From the NCBI RefSeq assembly GCF_021869535.1, contig NW_026262668.1, forward strand, positions 137,131,635 to 137,195,634: a stretch of DNA of 64,000 nt, given 5' to 3'. This stretch comes from Mytilus californianus (lineage: Eukaryota; Mollusca; Bivalvia; Mytilida; Mytilidae). Within the stretch, counting starts at the first letter, position 1. Every line of letters starts with the position of its first letter. This document shows positions 44,501 to 50,247 of the stretch, piece after piece. Under the pieces are notes generated by a model, which made no database searches, was not told where the DNA came from, and was given only the letters and a program-made list of their open reading frames with translations. Both the position numbers and the translations under genes were made by a program.

Positions 44501-47405
44501 AAGAAAAACAGACCAAAACACAAAAACTTAACATAAGCAATGAACCATGAAAATGAGGTCAAGGTCAAATAAAACCTGCCAGACTGACATGTACATCATT
44601 AAATATTTCCATACACCAAATATAGTTGACCTACTGCATACAGTATTAGGAAAACAGACCAAAACACAAAAACTTAACATTTAGCAATGAACCTTGAAAT
44701 GAGGTCAAGGTCAAATAAAACATGCCAGACAGACATGTTCATCGTAAAATATATCCATACACCAAATATAGTTGACCTACTGCATACAGTATTAGAAAAA
44801 CAAACCAAAACACAAAAACTTAACATTGAGCAATGAACCGTAAAAATGAGGTCAAGGTCAAATAAAACTTGCCAGACAGACATGAACATCGTACAATATT
44901 TCCATACACCAAATACAGTTGACCTATTGCAAACAGTATTAGAAAAACAGACCAAAACACAAAAACTAAACTATGACCACTGAACCATGAAAATGAGGTC
45001 AAGGTCAGATGACACCTGTCAGTTTGACATGTACCCCTTACTATCATTACATACACCAAATATAGTAGACCTATTGCTTATAGTATCTCAGATATGGACT
45101 TGACCACGAAAACTTAACCTTGTTCACTGATCCATGAAATGAGGTCGAGGTCAAGTGAAAACTATCTGACGGGCATGAGGACCTTGCAAGGTACGCACAT
45201 ACCAAATATAGTTATCCTGTTACTTATAATAAGTGAGAATTTAACATTCCAAAAAATCTGAACTTTTTTTTCAAGTAGTCACTGAACCATGAAAATGAGG
45301 TCAAGGACATTGGACATGTGACTGACAGAAACTTCGTAACATGAGGCATCTATATATAAAGTATGAAGCATCCAGGTCTTCCACCTTCTAAAATATAAAG
45401 CTTTTAATTAGTTAGCTAACGCTGCCGCCGCCGCCACCGCCACCGGATCACTATCCCTATGTCGAGCTTTCTGCGACAAAAGTCGCAGGCTCGACAAAAA
45501 CCACCAATAACAAAGAACACATTATAAAATACTTGTTATTTCAGCAGGAAAATAACCGATAACAAAGAACACATTATAAATTACTGCACATGTTATTTCA
45601 GCACGAAAAATAACCAATAACAAAGAACACATAAATTACTGCACATGTTATTTCAGCAGGAAAATAACAGATAACAAAGAACACATTATAAAATACATGT
45701 TATTTCAGCAGGAAAATAACCGATAACAAAGAAACATTATAAAATACTGCACATGTTATTTCAGCAGGAAAATAACCGATAACAAAGAACACATAAAATA
45801 CTGCACATGTTATTTCAGCAGGAAAATAACCAATAACACAAAACACATTATAAAATACTGCACATGTTATTTCAGCAGGAAAATAACCAATAACACAGAA
45901 CACATTATAAAATACTGCACATGTTATTTCAGCAGGAAAATAACCAATAACAAAGAACACATAAAATACTGCACATGTTATTTTAGCAGGAAAATAACCA
46001 ATAACAAAGAACACATTATAAAATACTGCACATGTTATTTCAGCAGGAAAAATAACCAATAACAAAGAACACATAAATTACTGCACATGTTATTTCAGCA
46101 GGAAAATAACCAATAACAAAGAACACATAAATTACTGCACATGTTATTTCAGCAGGAAAATAACCAATAACAAAGAACACATAAAATACTGCACATGTTA
46201 TTTCAGCAGGAAAATAACCAATAACAAAGAACACATTATAAAATACTGCACATGTTATTTCAGCAGGAAAATAACCAATAACAAAGAACACATTATAAAA
46301 TACTGCACATGTTATTTCAGCAGGAAAATAACCAATAACACAGAACACATTATAAAATACTGCACATGTTATTTCAGCAGGAAAATAACCAATAACACAG
46401 AACACATTATAAAATACTGCACATGTTATTTCAGCAGGAAAATAACCAATAACAAAGAACACATAAAATACTGCACATGTTATTTCAGCAGGAAAATAAC
46501 CAATAACAAAGAACACATTATAAAATACTGCACATGTTATTTCAGCAGGAAAAATAACCAATAACAAAGAACACATAAATTACTGCACATGTTATTTCAG
46601 CAGGAAAATAACCAATAACAAAGAACACATAAAATACTGCACATGTTATTTCAGCAGGAAAATAACTAATAACAAAGAACACATTATAAAATACTGCACA
46701 TGTTATTTCAGCAGGAAAATAACTGATAACAAAGAACACATTTTAAAATACTTGTTATTTCAGCAGGAAAATAACCGATAACAAAGAACACCTTATAAAA
46801 TACTTGTTATTTCAGCAGTAAAATAACCGATAACAAAGAACACATTATAAAATACTGCACATGTTATTTCAGCATGACATTTAAATAACACTGTACATGT
46901 GTATTTGGGGACAAAATTCATTTTAACAAGGATTTAGTACAATTCAGATTTTTATTTTTTATCGGTTTGTTCAGCTGAAAAGGTTTAACTATCCACCATG
47001 CTCCTGTACATGTCTTGTGTTATGATTTTTTTCATTCAGTTTTTCTAACCAATCTATTTTCTGTCTTTGCAGTACTGACCTTTTGTTGTATTCTGCCATA
47101 CTGACCTTTTGTTGTATTTTGCCATACTGTCCTTTTGTTGTATTTTGCCATACTGACCTTTTGTTGTATTCTACCATACTGACCTTTTGTTATATTCTGT
47201 CAAACTGTCCTTCAAACATAAAAGACCTCAAAGGACTTGCTGGTGTCAGAAATGGCATTACTTGACTTTAGTTAACTGTTGCTGTATTCTGCCATAATGA
47301 CCTTCAAATGACATCAAAAGACTTACCGGTGAAGTGGCCTCACTTCTGGACTTCTGCCGATTGTTGCTGTATTCTGCATACATAATGCGTCTTAACCTGT
47401 TATAC
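17230..47405 (-). CDS. Transmembrane channel-like (TMC) protein, split gene
   Basis: Fifteen exons were placed by conceptual splicing (listed separately); nearly all junction phases agree. The protein has a charged N-terminus, FGSSIGSLFVFVRW leading into the first membrane segment, a loop with SSWDHGVTS, YLPSIIFSLIN, ITLSRIFILRMANL, the TMC signature region GGCTGTVIGQEFYKL, VLIYRQGLVW, a CKPP loop, a KYCGPF loop and a last membrane segment. This is the order of the TMC family, 10-helix membrane proteins that include the mechanotransduction channels TMC1/2. In the signature, vertebrate CWET reads CTGT. The closest vertebrate subtype was not decided. Exon copies and many minisatellites lie in its introns. 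The start is uncertain; see the candidate exon at 49,997-50,247. Confidence 0.88.
18157..18411 (+). repeat. 42-bp minisatellite in a TMC intron
   Basis: About six copies of ATGTAAGGGCACTTTTATCC plus ATTCACTTAATGTAGCCAGTAA. They lie 30 bp downstream, in the gene's sense, of the donor of the 18,441-18,623 exon. Copies are nearly identical. Confidence 0.93.
18441..18623 (-). CDS. TMC exon, extracellular loop and last membrane segment
   Basis: Bounded by CTTTTAG and GT|GTAAGT, with phase 2 on both sides. It encodes a loop with GKYCGPFSDKK, comparable to the SCGPF-like loop of TMC proteins, then LLSDSVLIPLFLILV as the final membrane helix. Confidence 0.85.
19792..19997 (-). CDS. TMC exon, two membrane segments and CKPP loop
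   Basis: 206 bp, phase 0 in and phase 2 out (GTAAGG). Encodes VGTIACPVMPLLGALSSLVF, then a KYTCKPPIKRWNQSRNT loop and a second hydrophobic helix. CKPP or CRPP followed by a Trp is typical of TMC proteins here. Confidence 0.88.
20000..21061. other. TMC intron, no clear feature
   Basis: Intron sequence. Near 20,470-20,650 the plus strand has short acidic frames (ATGGCAGATGAATGGGCTTC, then GATATTGACGAAAGCGAAGT) broken by stops. They look like the decayed start of a mobile-element protein, but I cannot name the family. Confidence 0.35.
21062..22348 (+). repeat. Dispersed repeat (family R) interrupted by a Tc1-like element
   Basis: The left part (to 21,131) reads TGTTGATGTGGTTCATAAGT and the right part (from 22,148) contains TTTTGGGGCCCTTTATAGCT and GGAGAGTTGTCTCATTGGCA. 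An uninterrupted copy at 26,480-26,760 joins the two halves. No protein is encoded and the family is not named. Confidence 0.75.
21132..22147 (-). mobile_element. Decayed Tc1-like DNA transposon
   Basis: About 28-bp imperfect terminal inverted repeats: CTGACCGACTTTAGAAACGC on the left and, on the other strand from 22,147, CTGACTGACTTTAAAAAACGC. The TATA on each side fits a TA target duplication. Inside, minus-strand fragments RILQTGKRERAATRQFDV and HLQDMFTAATSTANQI resemble the helix-turn-helix N-terminal region of Tc1 transposases. Stops break the frame, and about 1 kb is too short for a whole element, so the catalytic half appears lost. Confidence 0.75.
22730..23330 (-). pseudogene. LINE 3'-end remnant
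   Basis: The minus strand encodes RICKFCSLNTVKDEAHFLFT, a CX2C with downstream HX4C pattern found after the reverse transcriptase of many LINE ORF2 proteins. Upstream, pieces such as MSHGEHSKLKTYFNF are interrupted by stops. A poly-T run (22,738-22,756) breaks the frame. No reverse transcriptase core remains. Confidence 0.55.
23669..23782 (-). CDS. TMC exon, VLIYRQGLVW
   Basis: 114 bp, phase 0 both sides; acceptor CTTTTCAG, donor TGG|GTATAT. Encodes 38 residues ending FNISSAVLVLIYRQGLVW, which matches the FDIaxNVLdLIYxQtLvW stretch of the TMC family. Confidence 0.87.
23838..25068 (+). mobile_element. Hairpin-ended element with internal tandem array (family H)
   Basis: Starts GAGTGCACACGCTGAAATGTC. 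The middle has about seven units of about 148 bp, each with ACCATGAAAATGAGGTCAAGG. It ends with GCC triplets and a nested palindrome (25,026-25,060) in which GTCGAGC pairs with GCTCGAC and CTGCGAC with GTCGCAG, then AAAAA. No frame is encoded. The design resembles the bivalve non-autonomous elements with central tandem repeats, some linked to Helitrons or Helentrons, but the class is not proven. Confidence 0.75.
25069..26237. other. TMC intron with a partial inverted R-family copy
   Basis: At about 25,250-25,345 a minus-strand piece of family R is recognisable (CCAATCAAACAACTCTCCACC, CCTTCAACAATGATCAAAAC). The rest is AT-rich with no supported gene. Confidence 0.45.
26238..26312 (-). CDS. TMC exon with the signature motif
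   Basis: 75 bp, phase 0 both sides; acceptor TTTTACAG, donor CAT|GTAAGT. Encodes LTGGCTGTVIGQEFYKLVIM plus five residues. It aligns to the TMC signature CWETxxGQExYxL, with Trp-Glu replaced by Thr-Gly. Confidence 0.9.
26480..26760 (+). repeat. Dispersed repeat, family R, uninterrupted copy
   Basis: Runs from CCTGTCCTAAGTCAGGAATC to CACTCATACCACATCTTCTT. It supplies the empty site (TTTAATATAGATTAGACC, about 26,555) of the Tc1-like insertion at 21,132. Related pieces occur at 28,030-28,330 (inverted), 35,630-35,775 and 48,060-48,330. Confidence 0.8.
27385..27803 (-). repeat. Three decayed tandem copies of a TMC exon and its donor
   Basis: Downstream of the exon at 27,804-27,932 its sequence recurs three times with spacings of 139, 130 and 134 bp. 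Each copy keeps the donor GTAAGTTATATC (GTAAGT at 27,659-27,664, 27,529-27,534 and 27,395-27,400) and the AGAATCTTTATCCT core. All lack the exon's acceptor and start. The best copy has a 2-nt deletion and a TAG, so it cannot encode the segment. Confidence 0.88.
27804..27932 (-). CDS. TMC exon, LSRIFILRMANL membrane segment
   Basis: 129 bp, phase 0 both sides; acceptor ATTTCAG, donor GAA|GTAAGT. Encodes 43 residues with LPAKIEHYSSGKKELLITLS and RIFILRMANLFALIVTLY, matching the conserved E-Y...LxRxFxLRxANL region of TMC proteins. It is the only one of four tandem copies with an intact frame and acceptor. Confidence 0.9.
28030..28330 (-). repeat. Dispersed repeat, family R, inverted copy
   Basis: On the plus strand it reads ATTGCCAATTAGACAACTCT, ATTATAGGTCACTATACAGC and CCTTCAACAATGAGCAAAAC, the complement of the family-R body at 26,600-26,750. 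Diverged; no coding. Confidence 0.6.
28411..28555 (-). CDS. TMC exon, YLPSIIFSLIN
   Basis: 145 bp, phase 2 in and phase 0 out; acceptor ATTTTCAG, donor ATG|GTATTG. Encodes ILIGGGCGTIVWLVL and FLSVYLPSIIFSLINILIPL, two membrane helices with the YLPS motif typical of TMC proteins. Confidence 0.9.
28590..28895 (+). repeat. Dispersed repeat with terminal hairpin
   Basis: Contains GATGGACGGACTGATGGATGG and ends ATACCCCCAC TTTTTTAA AGTGGGGTAT (about 28,862-28,889), a hairpin. This is the same design of GACG run plus hairpin end as the GGCC family, but with a different sequence. Confidence 0.55.
28900..29730 (+). repeat. Dispersed repeat fragments in a TMC intron
   Basis: At 29,465-29,730 lies GGAACATAACTAGAGAACTG with TTTGGTTGAGGTAAACTGAA, a relative of the two tandem copies at 30,895-31,270. 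A roughly 100-bp foreign stretch (about 29,536-29,638) interrupts it. The preceding part shows nothing clear. Confidence 0.5.
29731..30893 (+). mobile_element. GGCC-family hairpin element with internal duplication
   Basis: Starts with a hairpin, AAGAGGCTCTCAAGAGCC, then GCTCACCTG; ends GGGCCCTTTGGGCCCTGTCAGCTAA. The interior is a roughly 505-bp tandem duplication (from TTTCAGAGGAGAAGATTTTT at about 29,767 and 30,272). It splits another repeat whose unbroken form is at 31,035-31,060, which defines its ends. No protein frame. Confidence 0.72.
30894..31270 (+). repeat. Dispersed repeat, two tandem units
   Basis: Two roughly 155-bp units with GGGACATAATGCTAGAACGG or GGGGCATAACTCTAGAACGG and AAGCATTGTGTATAA. 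The end holds GGACGTACGTACGGACAAGG and CCCCCTCTGCTGCGGCAAAG. Confidence 0.6.
31271..32385. other. TMC intron, one dispersed repeat
   Basis: 31,685-31,965 reads as a repeat-like block (AGAGGCCAAAGATACCAAAG to CACATGTGGCACCCATCAAG). The rest is AT-rich intron without a supported feature. Confidence 0.4.
32386..32489 (-). CDS. TMC exon before the third membrane segment
   Basis: 104 bp, phase 0 in and phase 2 out; acceptor TTTTGATGATCAG, donor AT|GTAAAA. Encodes a Lys/Arg-rich linker (EDKAKAKSKKRNRRETYK) and the start of a helix, CSRILAWGIT, which continues in frame into ILIGGG of the next exon. Confidence 0.8.
32640..33230 (+). repeat. Dispersed repeat with three internal units
   Basis: Three roughly 160-bp units, each with AAGGGGCATAACTCTTT and ATTGATCGGCACTGA-type sequence, then a GACAGACGCACAGACAGACG run and TTTTAGCGGGGTAC. 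Same plan as other families here: internal tandem units plus a GACG-rich end. Confidence 0.6.
33330..34045 (+). repeat. Old relative of family H
   Basis: Four diverged roughly 160-bp units (ACTAAGTCC, TTATCA-TAAAAT, TTTGACAGAGTTATTGATGT) end in ATGTCTCGCTTTTGCGAAAT and GTTGCAGGCTTGACAAAAAA (about 34,008-34,046), a degraded version of the family-H terminal palindrome. Confidence 0.55.
34152..34209 (-). CDS. TMC exon copy B (keeps the donor)
   Basis: Acceptor-like ACACACAG from an (AC)n run, entered in phase 2; donor AAG|GTAAGC. Encodes ITSTEASDNLTVGIASVLK, in frame with the next exon (DNTSEDK). It is the 3' half of a duplicated exon whose 5' half survives only in copy A. Splicing straight from the 36,032 exon would be in frame but would drop the SSWDH segment. 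Confidence 0.65.
34273..34412 (-). CDS. TMC exon copy A (donor lost)
   Basis: Acceptor TTTTATTAG at 34,413-34,421, entered in phase 2 in agreement with the upstream exon. Encodes a loop then FKFSSILFSSWDHGVTSSDA and SNNLSVGIASV, with the W-D motif typical of TMC proteins. At the point where copy B has CTCAAG|GTAAGC, copy A has a short deletion that removes the donor. Confidence 0.65.
34866..35612 (+). repeat. 21-bp minisatellite
   Basis: About 30 copies of GAACTATCATACCTGATGTTA, with looser 23-24-bp relatives at the left end. Because 21 is a multiple of three, frames of about 200 codons are open on both strands (MLELSYL repeats). These are artefacts. Confidence 0.95.
35630..35775 (+). repeat. 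Dispersed repeat related to family R
   Basis: ATCATAAAACAGGCCGTTGG through TGTGGCCTATAATTGCTTAC matches the layout of the R-like block at 48,190-48,330. Confidence 0.5.
35870..36031 (-). repeat. Tandem duplication carrying a second TMC donor
   Basis: A 75-bp period duplication copies the last 17 nt of the 36,032 exon and its donor. CTCAATAG|GTAAGA occurs with GTAAGA at 36,026-36,031 and again at 35,951-35,956. A third degenerate piece (ACTATTGAGTAG) lies near 35,869-35,880. Confidence 0.85.
36032..36165 (-). CDS. TMC exon, second membrane segment
   Basis: 134 bp, phase 0 in and phase 2 out; acceptor TTTGTAG, donor AATAG|GTAAGA. Encodes GAIRETWLFYGGYPDVIDGV then YHIALAYLMMILVTYFGSLF, a short Tyr/Trp-rich loop and a membrane helix as in TMC proteins. 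Confidence 0.87.
36166..37293. other. TMC intron, no clear feature
   Basis: G-rich runs occur at 36,263-36,280, 36,848-36,864 and 37,129-37,142. A stretch at 36,761-36,795 is the inverted relative of 27,318-27,349 (ACCCAAAGGGTTAAACTGGG). No gene is supported. Confidence 0.4.
37294..37466 (-). CDS. TMC exon, first membrane segment
   Basis: 173 bp, phase 1 in and phase 0 out; acceptor TTGTTTTGTAG, donor GAG|GTAACT. Encodes SNFGSSIGSLFVFVRWVILL and a long hydrophobic helix, then NISQDLEWMNFIDGE. This aligns with the FGtSVxSYFxFLRW start of the TMC membrane domain. Its acceptor and first 36-40 nt are repeated 21 more times upstream. Confidence 0.92.
37467..38652 (-). repeat. 87-bp array of duplicated 3' splice sites, part 1
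   Basis: With the true acceptor at 37,466 this part has 14 units. Each has about 45 nt of intron end (TGCTATTGTTTTGTAG) joined to the first 36 nt of the exon (GTAATTTTGGTTCTAGTATT and on). Boundaries fall at 37,553, 37,640, 37,727, 37,814, 37,901, 37,988, 38,075, 38,150 (short unit), 38,237, 38,324, 38,411, 38,498 and 38,585. Only 38,324 has lost AG. In the extra units the exon frame meets TAG within about 20 nt. Confidence 0.93.
38657..40857. mobile_element. Element with near-identical 450-bp terminal direct repeats
   Basis: Direct repeats of 454 bp (38,657-39,110) and 452 bp (40,406-40,857) differ at three or four positions and enclose 1.3 kb. The outer ends are inverted: GGCCCGAGAACACAGTTAT and, on the other strand, GGTCCAAGGACACAGTTAT. 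AATA flanks both sides (38,653-38,656 and 40,858-40,861), and removing the element rejoins one 87-bp unit. There is no polypurine tract, primer site or transposase; interior frames are under 90 codons. Ends GG..CC rather than TG..CA argue against an ordinary LTR element. Confidence 0.8.
40858..41510 (-). repeat. 87-bp array of duplicated 3' splice sites, part 2
   Basis: Eight further units with intron-exon boundaries at 40,877, 40,964, 41,051, 41,138, 41,225, 41,312, 41,399 and 41,486. All keep TAG or ATAG before GTAAT. The last unit diverges (AATAG|GTAAT). Confidence 0.93.
41511..42121. other. TMC intron with one dispersed repeat
   Basis: 42,020-42,120 (AGCACTGTTCCTTTGCTTTT, TGCATGTACTGATTTTGTGT) has a close copy at 53,065-53,160 in a MINDY-4 intron. 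The rest shows nothing supported. Confidence 0.5.
42122..42227 (-). repeat. Tandem duplication carrying a second donor
   Basis: The last 26 nt of the 42,228 exon with its donor recur 84 bp downstream: ACATAGAAA|GTAAGT with GTAAGT at 42,222-42,227 (true) and 42,138-42,143 (copy). Confidence 0.85.
42228..42300 (-). CDS. TMC exon, basic juxtamembrane segment
   Basis: 73 bp, phase 0 in and phase 1 out; acceptor TTTTAAG, donor GAAA|GTAAGT. Encodes VWYRRWKIKGTENPIFKSYI and KYIE, leading in frame into SNFGSSIG of the next exon. Confidence 0.85.
42697..42772 (-). CDS. TMC exon, N-terminal cytoplasmic region
   Basis: 76 bp; acceptor TTGTTAACAG, donor AAG|GTATTT, phase 2 in and phase 0 out. Encodes YSPPRKNTNIRAKMTVYQLL and KHDIK. 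The phase-2 entry does not fit the best donor of the 43,577-43,762 exon. Confidence 0.75.
43577..43762 (-). CDS. TMC exon, N-terminal charged region
   Basis: 186 bp; acceptor TTATTTACAG, donor CAA|GTACAT, phase 0 both sides. Encodes ESIKLDRHRSLSKRLTKTVL and a further 42 charged residues. To join the next placed exon in frame it must end at the weaker AT|GTATAT (43,617), or a small unseen exon lies between. Diverged copies of the donor region appear near 43,532 and 43,424. Confidence 0.65.
43815..43967 (-). repeat. 57-bp minisatellite, left part
   Basis: Two to three copies of the unit CAGCAGGAAAATAACCGATA plus ACAAAGAACACATTATAAAA. A family-H element interrupts the array at about 43,970; it resumes at about 45,500. 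Confidence 0.85.
43970..45497 (+). mobile_element. Family H element, longer copy, inside a minisatellite
   Basis: Same ends as the element at 23,838: GAGTGCACACGCTGAAATGTC at 43,971 and the GTCGAGC...GCTCGAC palindrome at 45,461-45,495. It has about nine internal 148-bp units against about seven in the other copy. Flanking 57-bp units show where it inserted, without a clear target duplication. No protein. Confidence 0.8.
45500..46875 (-). repeat. 57-bp minisatellite, main part
   Basis: About 24 copies of a 57-bp unit, some shortened by 4-8 bp (ACACATAAAATAC versus ACACATTATAAAATAC). The period is 19 codons, so minus-strand frames up to 178 codons stay open (FPAEITCAVFYNVFFVIGY repeats). No start context or conserved protein supports a gene. 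Confidence 0.93.
47070..47300 (-). repeat. 26-bp array and decayed copy of a TMC exon
   Basis: About five 26-bp units (ACTGACCTTTTGTTGTATTC, GCCAT) lie at 47,075-47,215. The stretch 47,235-47,300 aligns to the adjacent exon with its donor region (GTTGCTGTATTCTGCCATAA), but the donor is lost. The 26-bp unit resembles the same exon segment, so the array may derive from it. Confidence 0.6.
47327..47405 (-). CDS. TMC exon, N-terminal (most upstream placed)
   Basis: 79 bp; acceptor TTTTGTTGTAG, donor CCG|GTAAGT, phase 2 in and phase 0 out. Encodes YNRLRRIMYAEYSNNRQKSR and SEATSP. A further upstream exon must exist. Confidence 0.65.
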
Positions 47406-47534
47406 CTACAACAAAATATCAATTATATTAAAAGGAGAACATGGAGAATGTACAATTTGGGGCAAATTTTTTTTTTAAATTCTAAAATTATATTTTCGCC
47501 AGTTCTCAACCAACATAGAGTTGTACATAACTAG

Positions 47535-47579
47535 TCCTAACCCTAATAACCCTTACCCTAAGTTAACCCTAACCCTAAA
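47535..47579 (+). repeat. Interstitial telomere-like repeat
   Basis: Degenerate CCCTAA units: CCTAACCCTAATAACCCTTA, then AACCCTAACCCTAAAG. TTAGGG is the usual animal telomere unit. Only about seven units, in the TMC gene's 5' intron. Confidence 0.7.
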
Positions 47580-48059
47580 GTAGATGGTATAGGGTCTGTT
47601 TGCTCCCATAACCAGTCAGAGCTCAGACATAAACAAGTCTTTTTTTGTTTCTGACTTTCAGAAGTCAAATCAAGTATTTTGATAAAGTACACCACCATGA
47701 CCACCTAGCTATGATTTGTGAATGAAGCCTGTTTTGAAAAAAAAGTATTTGTAATAAAGGATAAAAGTGAATGTAACTATTGTAACCAATGTAACTCAGA
47801 AATATCAAGATTTAATTTAAAGTGTAACCCAGTGTTACTATAGTGTAACCATTGTTACCCTGTAACTGGATTTGGGAATGAAGCCGGTTTGAAAAAAAAG
47901 TATTTCTAATAAGTATTGAAAGTGAATGTAACCAATGTAACCCAGCAATTTGTGGATTCTTTTTAATTAACCCCATTGTAACCCTGAAAAAAAATGCTTG
48001 TAAACATAGAATATAACCAAACTCTGTACCTCTCATATATCACGTATATGAAATAAACT
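47580..48059. other. GTAACC-rich intron sequence
   Basis: Two diverged copies of a block with GAATGAAGCC(T/G)GTTTGAAAA (about 47,722 and 47,876) and many GTAACC words. No gene is supported. Confidence 0.4.
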
Positions 48060-48334
48060 TAAGGGGAGAGTTGAGCGCTCACAAACATGTTTAACCCCGC
48101 CACATTCTTTATGCGCCTGTCCCAAGTCAGGAGATTGTAGTTCAGTGGTTGTCGTTGGTTCATGTCTGTCATATTTGTTTTTCGTTAATTGTTTTGTTAT
48201 AAATTAGGCTGTTAGTTTCCTCAATTGAATTGTTTCATATTTTTCATGCCAGGTCCTTTTAAAGCCAACTATACGATATGGGTTTTTCTCATTGTTGAAG
48301 GCTGTGCAGTTGCCTATAATTGCTAACATCCACT
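48060..48334 (+). repeat. Family-R-related repeat, interrupted by a LINE
   Basis: Starts GAGAGTTGAGCGCTCACAAA, with CCTGTCCCAAGTCAGGAGAT and CATTGTTGAAGGCTGTGCAG. The 3' tail (GGATAGTTGTCTCAGTCTCATT) resumes at about 49,268 after the LINE remnant. Confidence 0.6.
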
Positions 48335-49255
48335 TCATTATAAAAAATGCATCCAATTTAGGAGCAAGAGTTGAATTAGGAAGATTGCCTATAGAATGTT
48401 TTAATAAAACACAAACCCTTTTATATTTAGCTAGACTATATAATAATAATATTAATCCATTGATAAAGGAAGCTTTTTCTCTAGCACAGTCTCTAGATTT
48501 GACTGGAACTTATTCATGGTATACATATGCAAAAAATATTGTTGAAGAGACTAATATTGACCTTAATATTCTTTCTAATTGTAAGGACATAAAAGATGTA
48601 AATAAAATAAAAAACGATATAAAGTTAAAAATGAAAAATAGATATGAAGATTTAATTGAAACTAAATTTGAAAACATTGATCATGTTGATGATAAAAGTA
48701 AATTTTATCTATATAAAAAACTTAAAAAAAGATTGCAAACTAGAATCTTATCTAACATGTCTAAATATATCTAATTTTCAGATAAGGAGATTGATCACTA
48801 AATTTAGACTAAGTGATCACTCCCTCTTAATTGAAAAGGGGAGATATTTTAAAATCCCAAGAGAGGAACGACTTTGTCATAAATGTAAAATACTAGAGGA
48901 TGAGAAACATTTTTTACTCTATTGTGATTATAATAAAACACTAAGAAATGCCTTTTTGGAACACATATGTACTGAAAATAATAACTTTAATAATTTAAAT
49001 GAAGAAGAAAAAATTCATTATTTACTAAATCCATCAACGCCTTTACAAATAAGTTAGAATCCTTCTTGAAAAAGTCATTAGATATGAGGGCAGGGGACTC
49101 TTTAACAGCTTATTTGTTTTTATAAATTTTGATGCTGTTTTTTTTATTGTGTTTGTTTGATATGTATGTATATATGTTTATTGTGTTAATACATGTTGGT
49201 CACAAACTGTAAAGTTTATACGACAATAAAATATTTGATTTGATTTGAAAAAATT
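48335..49255 (+). pseudogene. LINE ORF2 3'-end remnant
   Basis: The plus strand encodes GARVELGRLPIECFNKTQTL in one frame to 48,774, then FQIRRLITKFRLSDHSLLIE and RLCHKCKILEDEKHFLLYC to 49,057 in another. One frameshift near 48,765 separates them. The CX2C...HX4C pattern and the LGRLP block belong to the segment after the reverse transcriptase in LINEs. The copy is 5' truncated and ends in (ATTTG)n, a LINE-style 3' tail. Confidence 0.75.
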
Positions 49256-49992
49256 ATAACTTTAATATGGTGGATAGTTGTCTCAGTCTCATTGGCAATC
49301 ATCATGATCATACCACATTTTTATATTAAAATGGTGATTGTTACTGTTGTCATCTGTGTAACCATTCTCATGTAGAAGTTACAAATTCTGATGTGTTGAT
49401 TTTAGGACACATTTCTGGACATACATGAGCTTTAAACATGGAAATAAATACTGTAGGCAGTGTAGGAACTGATAGCTGTAATACAACCCCATGGCCATGT
49501 AAATTATGTATCCCGCAATGGTGGTAAGTCGTGCACTTAAGGCCATTTTTTATTTTATTTTTCTGTAGACTTAGCTTTGTTTTTTTATTACTGTGTATTG
49601 TCAAGCTTGGTTACTCATAATTGTTTCTCAGTCACTGAATGTACGATGTTGTTCCATACTGCAGCAGCTGACCGGGTTTGTTTACATTCAAATTCTAATG
49701 GCTTCAAAACCACATGATACATTGAATCGTTATATCCAATCAAATTGCTCTACTGTCAATTAGGTGATTTTTTAGTGCAAGGCAATTATATTATTTGTTT
49801 GTATGATATTGCTTTGAAATAGTTTGCAATAAATTGGGGGTTTATTCAATAGGAAACCTCATTATTAGCCATGAAATTCGATATCAATGGAATTTTATAT
49901 GAATATTTACTTATGGTCAGAATATTGATCTCTTTATATTGAACCAATTTTTTTTTTTATGAAAAAATATATGTATATTGTTTTTTATTAAC
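49256..49992. other. Family-R tail, then unrecognised sequence
   Basis: The tail of the interrupted R-like repeat occupies about 49,256-49,330. The remainder has no supported gene. Confidence 0.45.
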
Positions 49993-49996
49993 CTAC

Positions 49997-50247
49997 TCTA
50001 TATTCCTGAACAAAAATATGGCATGATTATCGTTTGTTTCCCAATTTTTTTCTTTCAATTTGGATGGGTTTTTTTCGCGGGAAAATCGCATAAGACGTAA
50101 GGTGCTTGCCATTTTGAAATTCTTAAAAATACGATTTGCTTGGCCTGTTTGGTCTGCCATTAAGATTGATGACGCTAAATGGAATGTAAACAAAGCAATG
50201 GAGGCCGAAAGAGGGGATTTCTGGAGTTCTGGAATGTTTTTAGGCAT
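49997..50247 (-). CDS. Candidate 5' coding exon of the TMC gene
   Basis: An open minus-strand frame ends in phase 2 at GA|GTAGGT, which is the phase needed by the exon at 47,405. Possible starts are at 50,247, or an inner ATG with better context (AAAATGGC, encoding MASTLRLMRFSREKN). The residues are basic and unlike any motif I know. Phase fits by chance one time in three, so this is tentative. Confidence 0.35.

Noticed and set aside
45700-46739. Hydrophobic minus-strand frames of up to 178 codons with a 19-residue repeat
   Set aside because: The period of the minisatellite is 57 bp (19 codons), which keeps the frame open; length variants shift it and split it into several frames.
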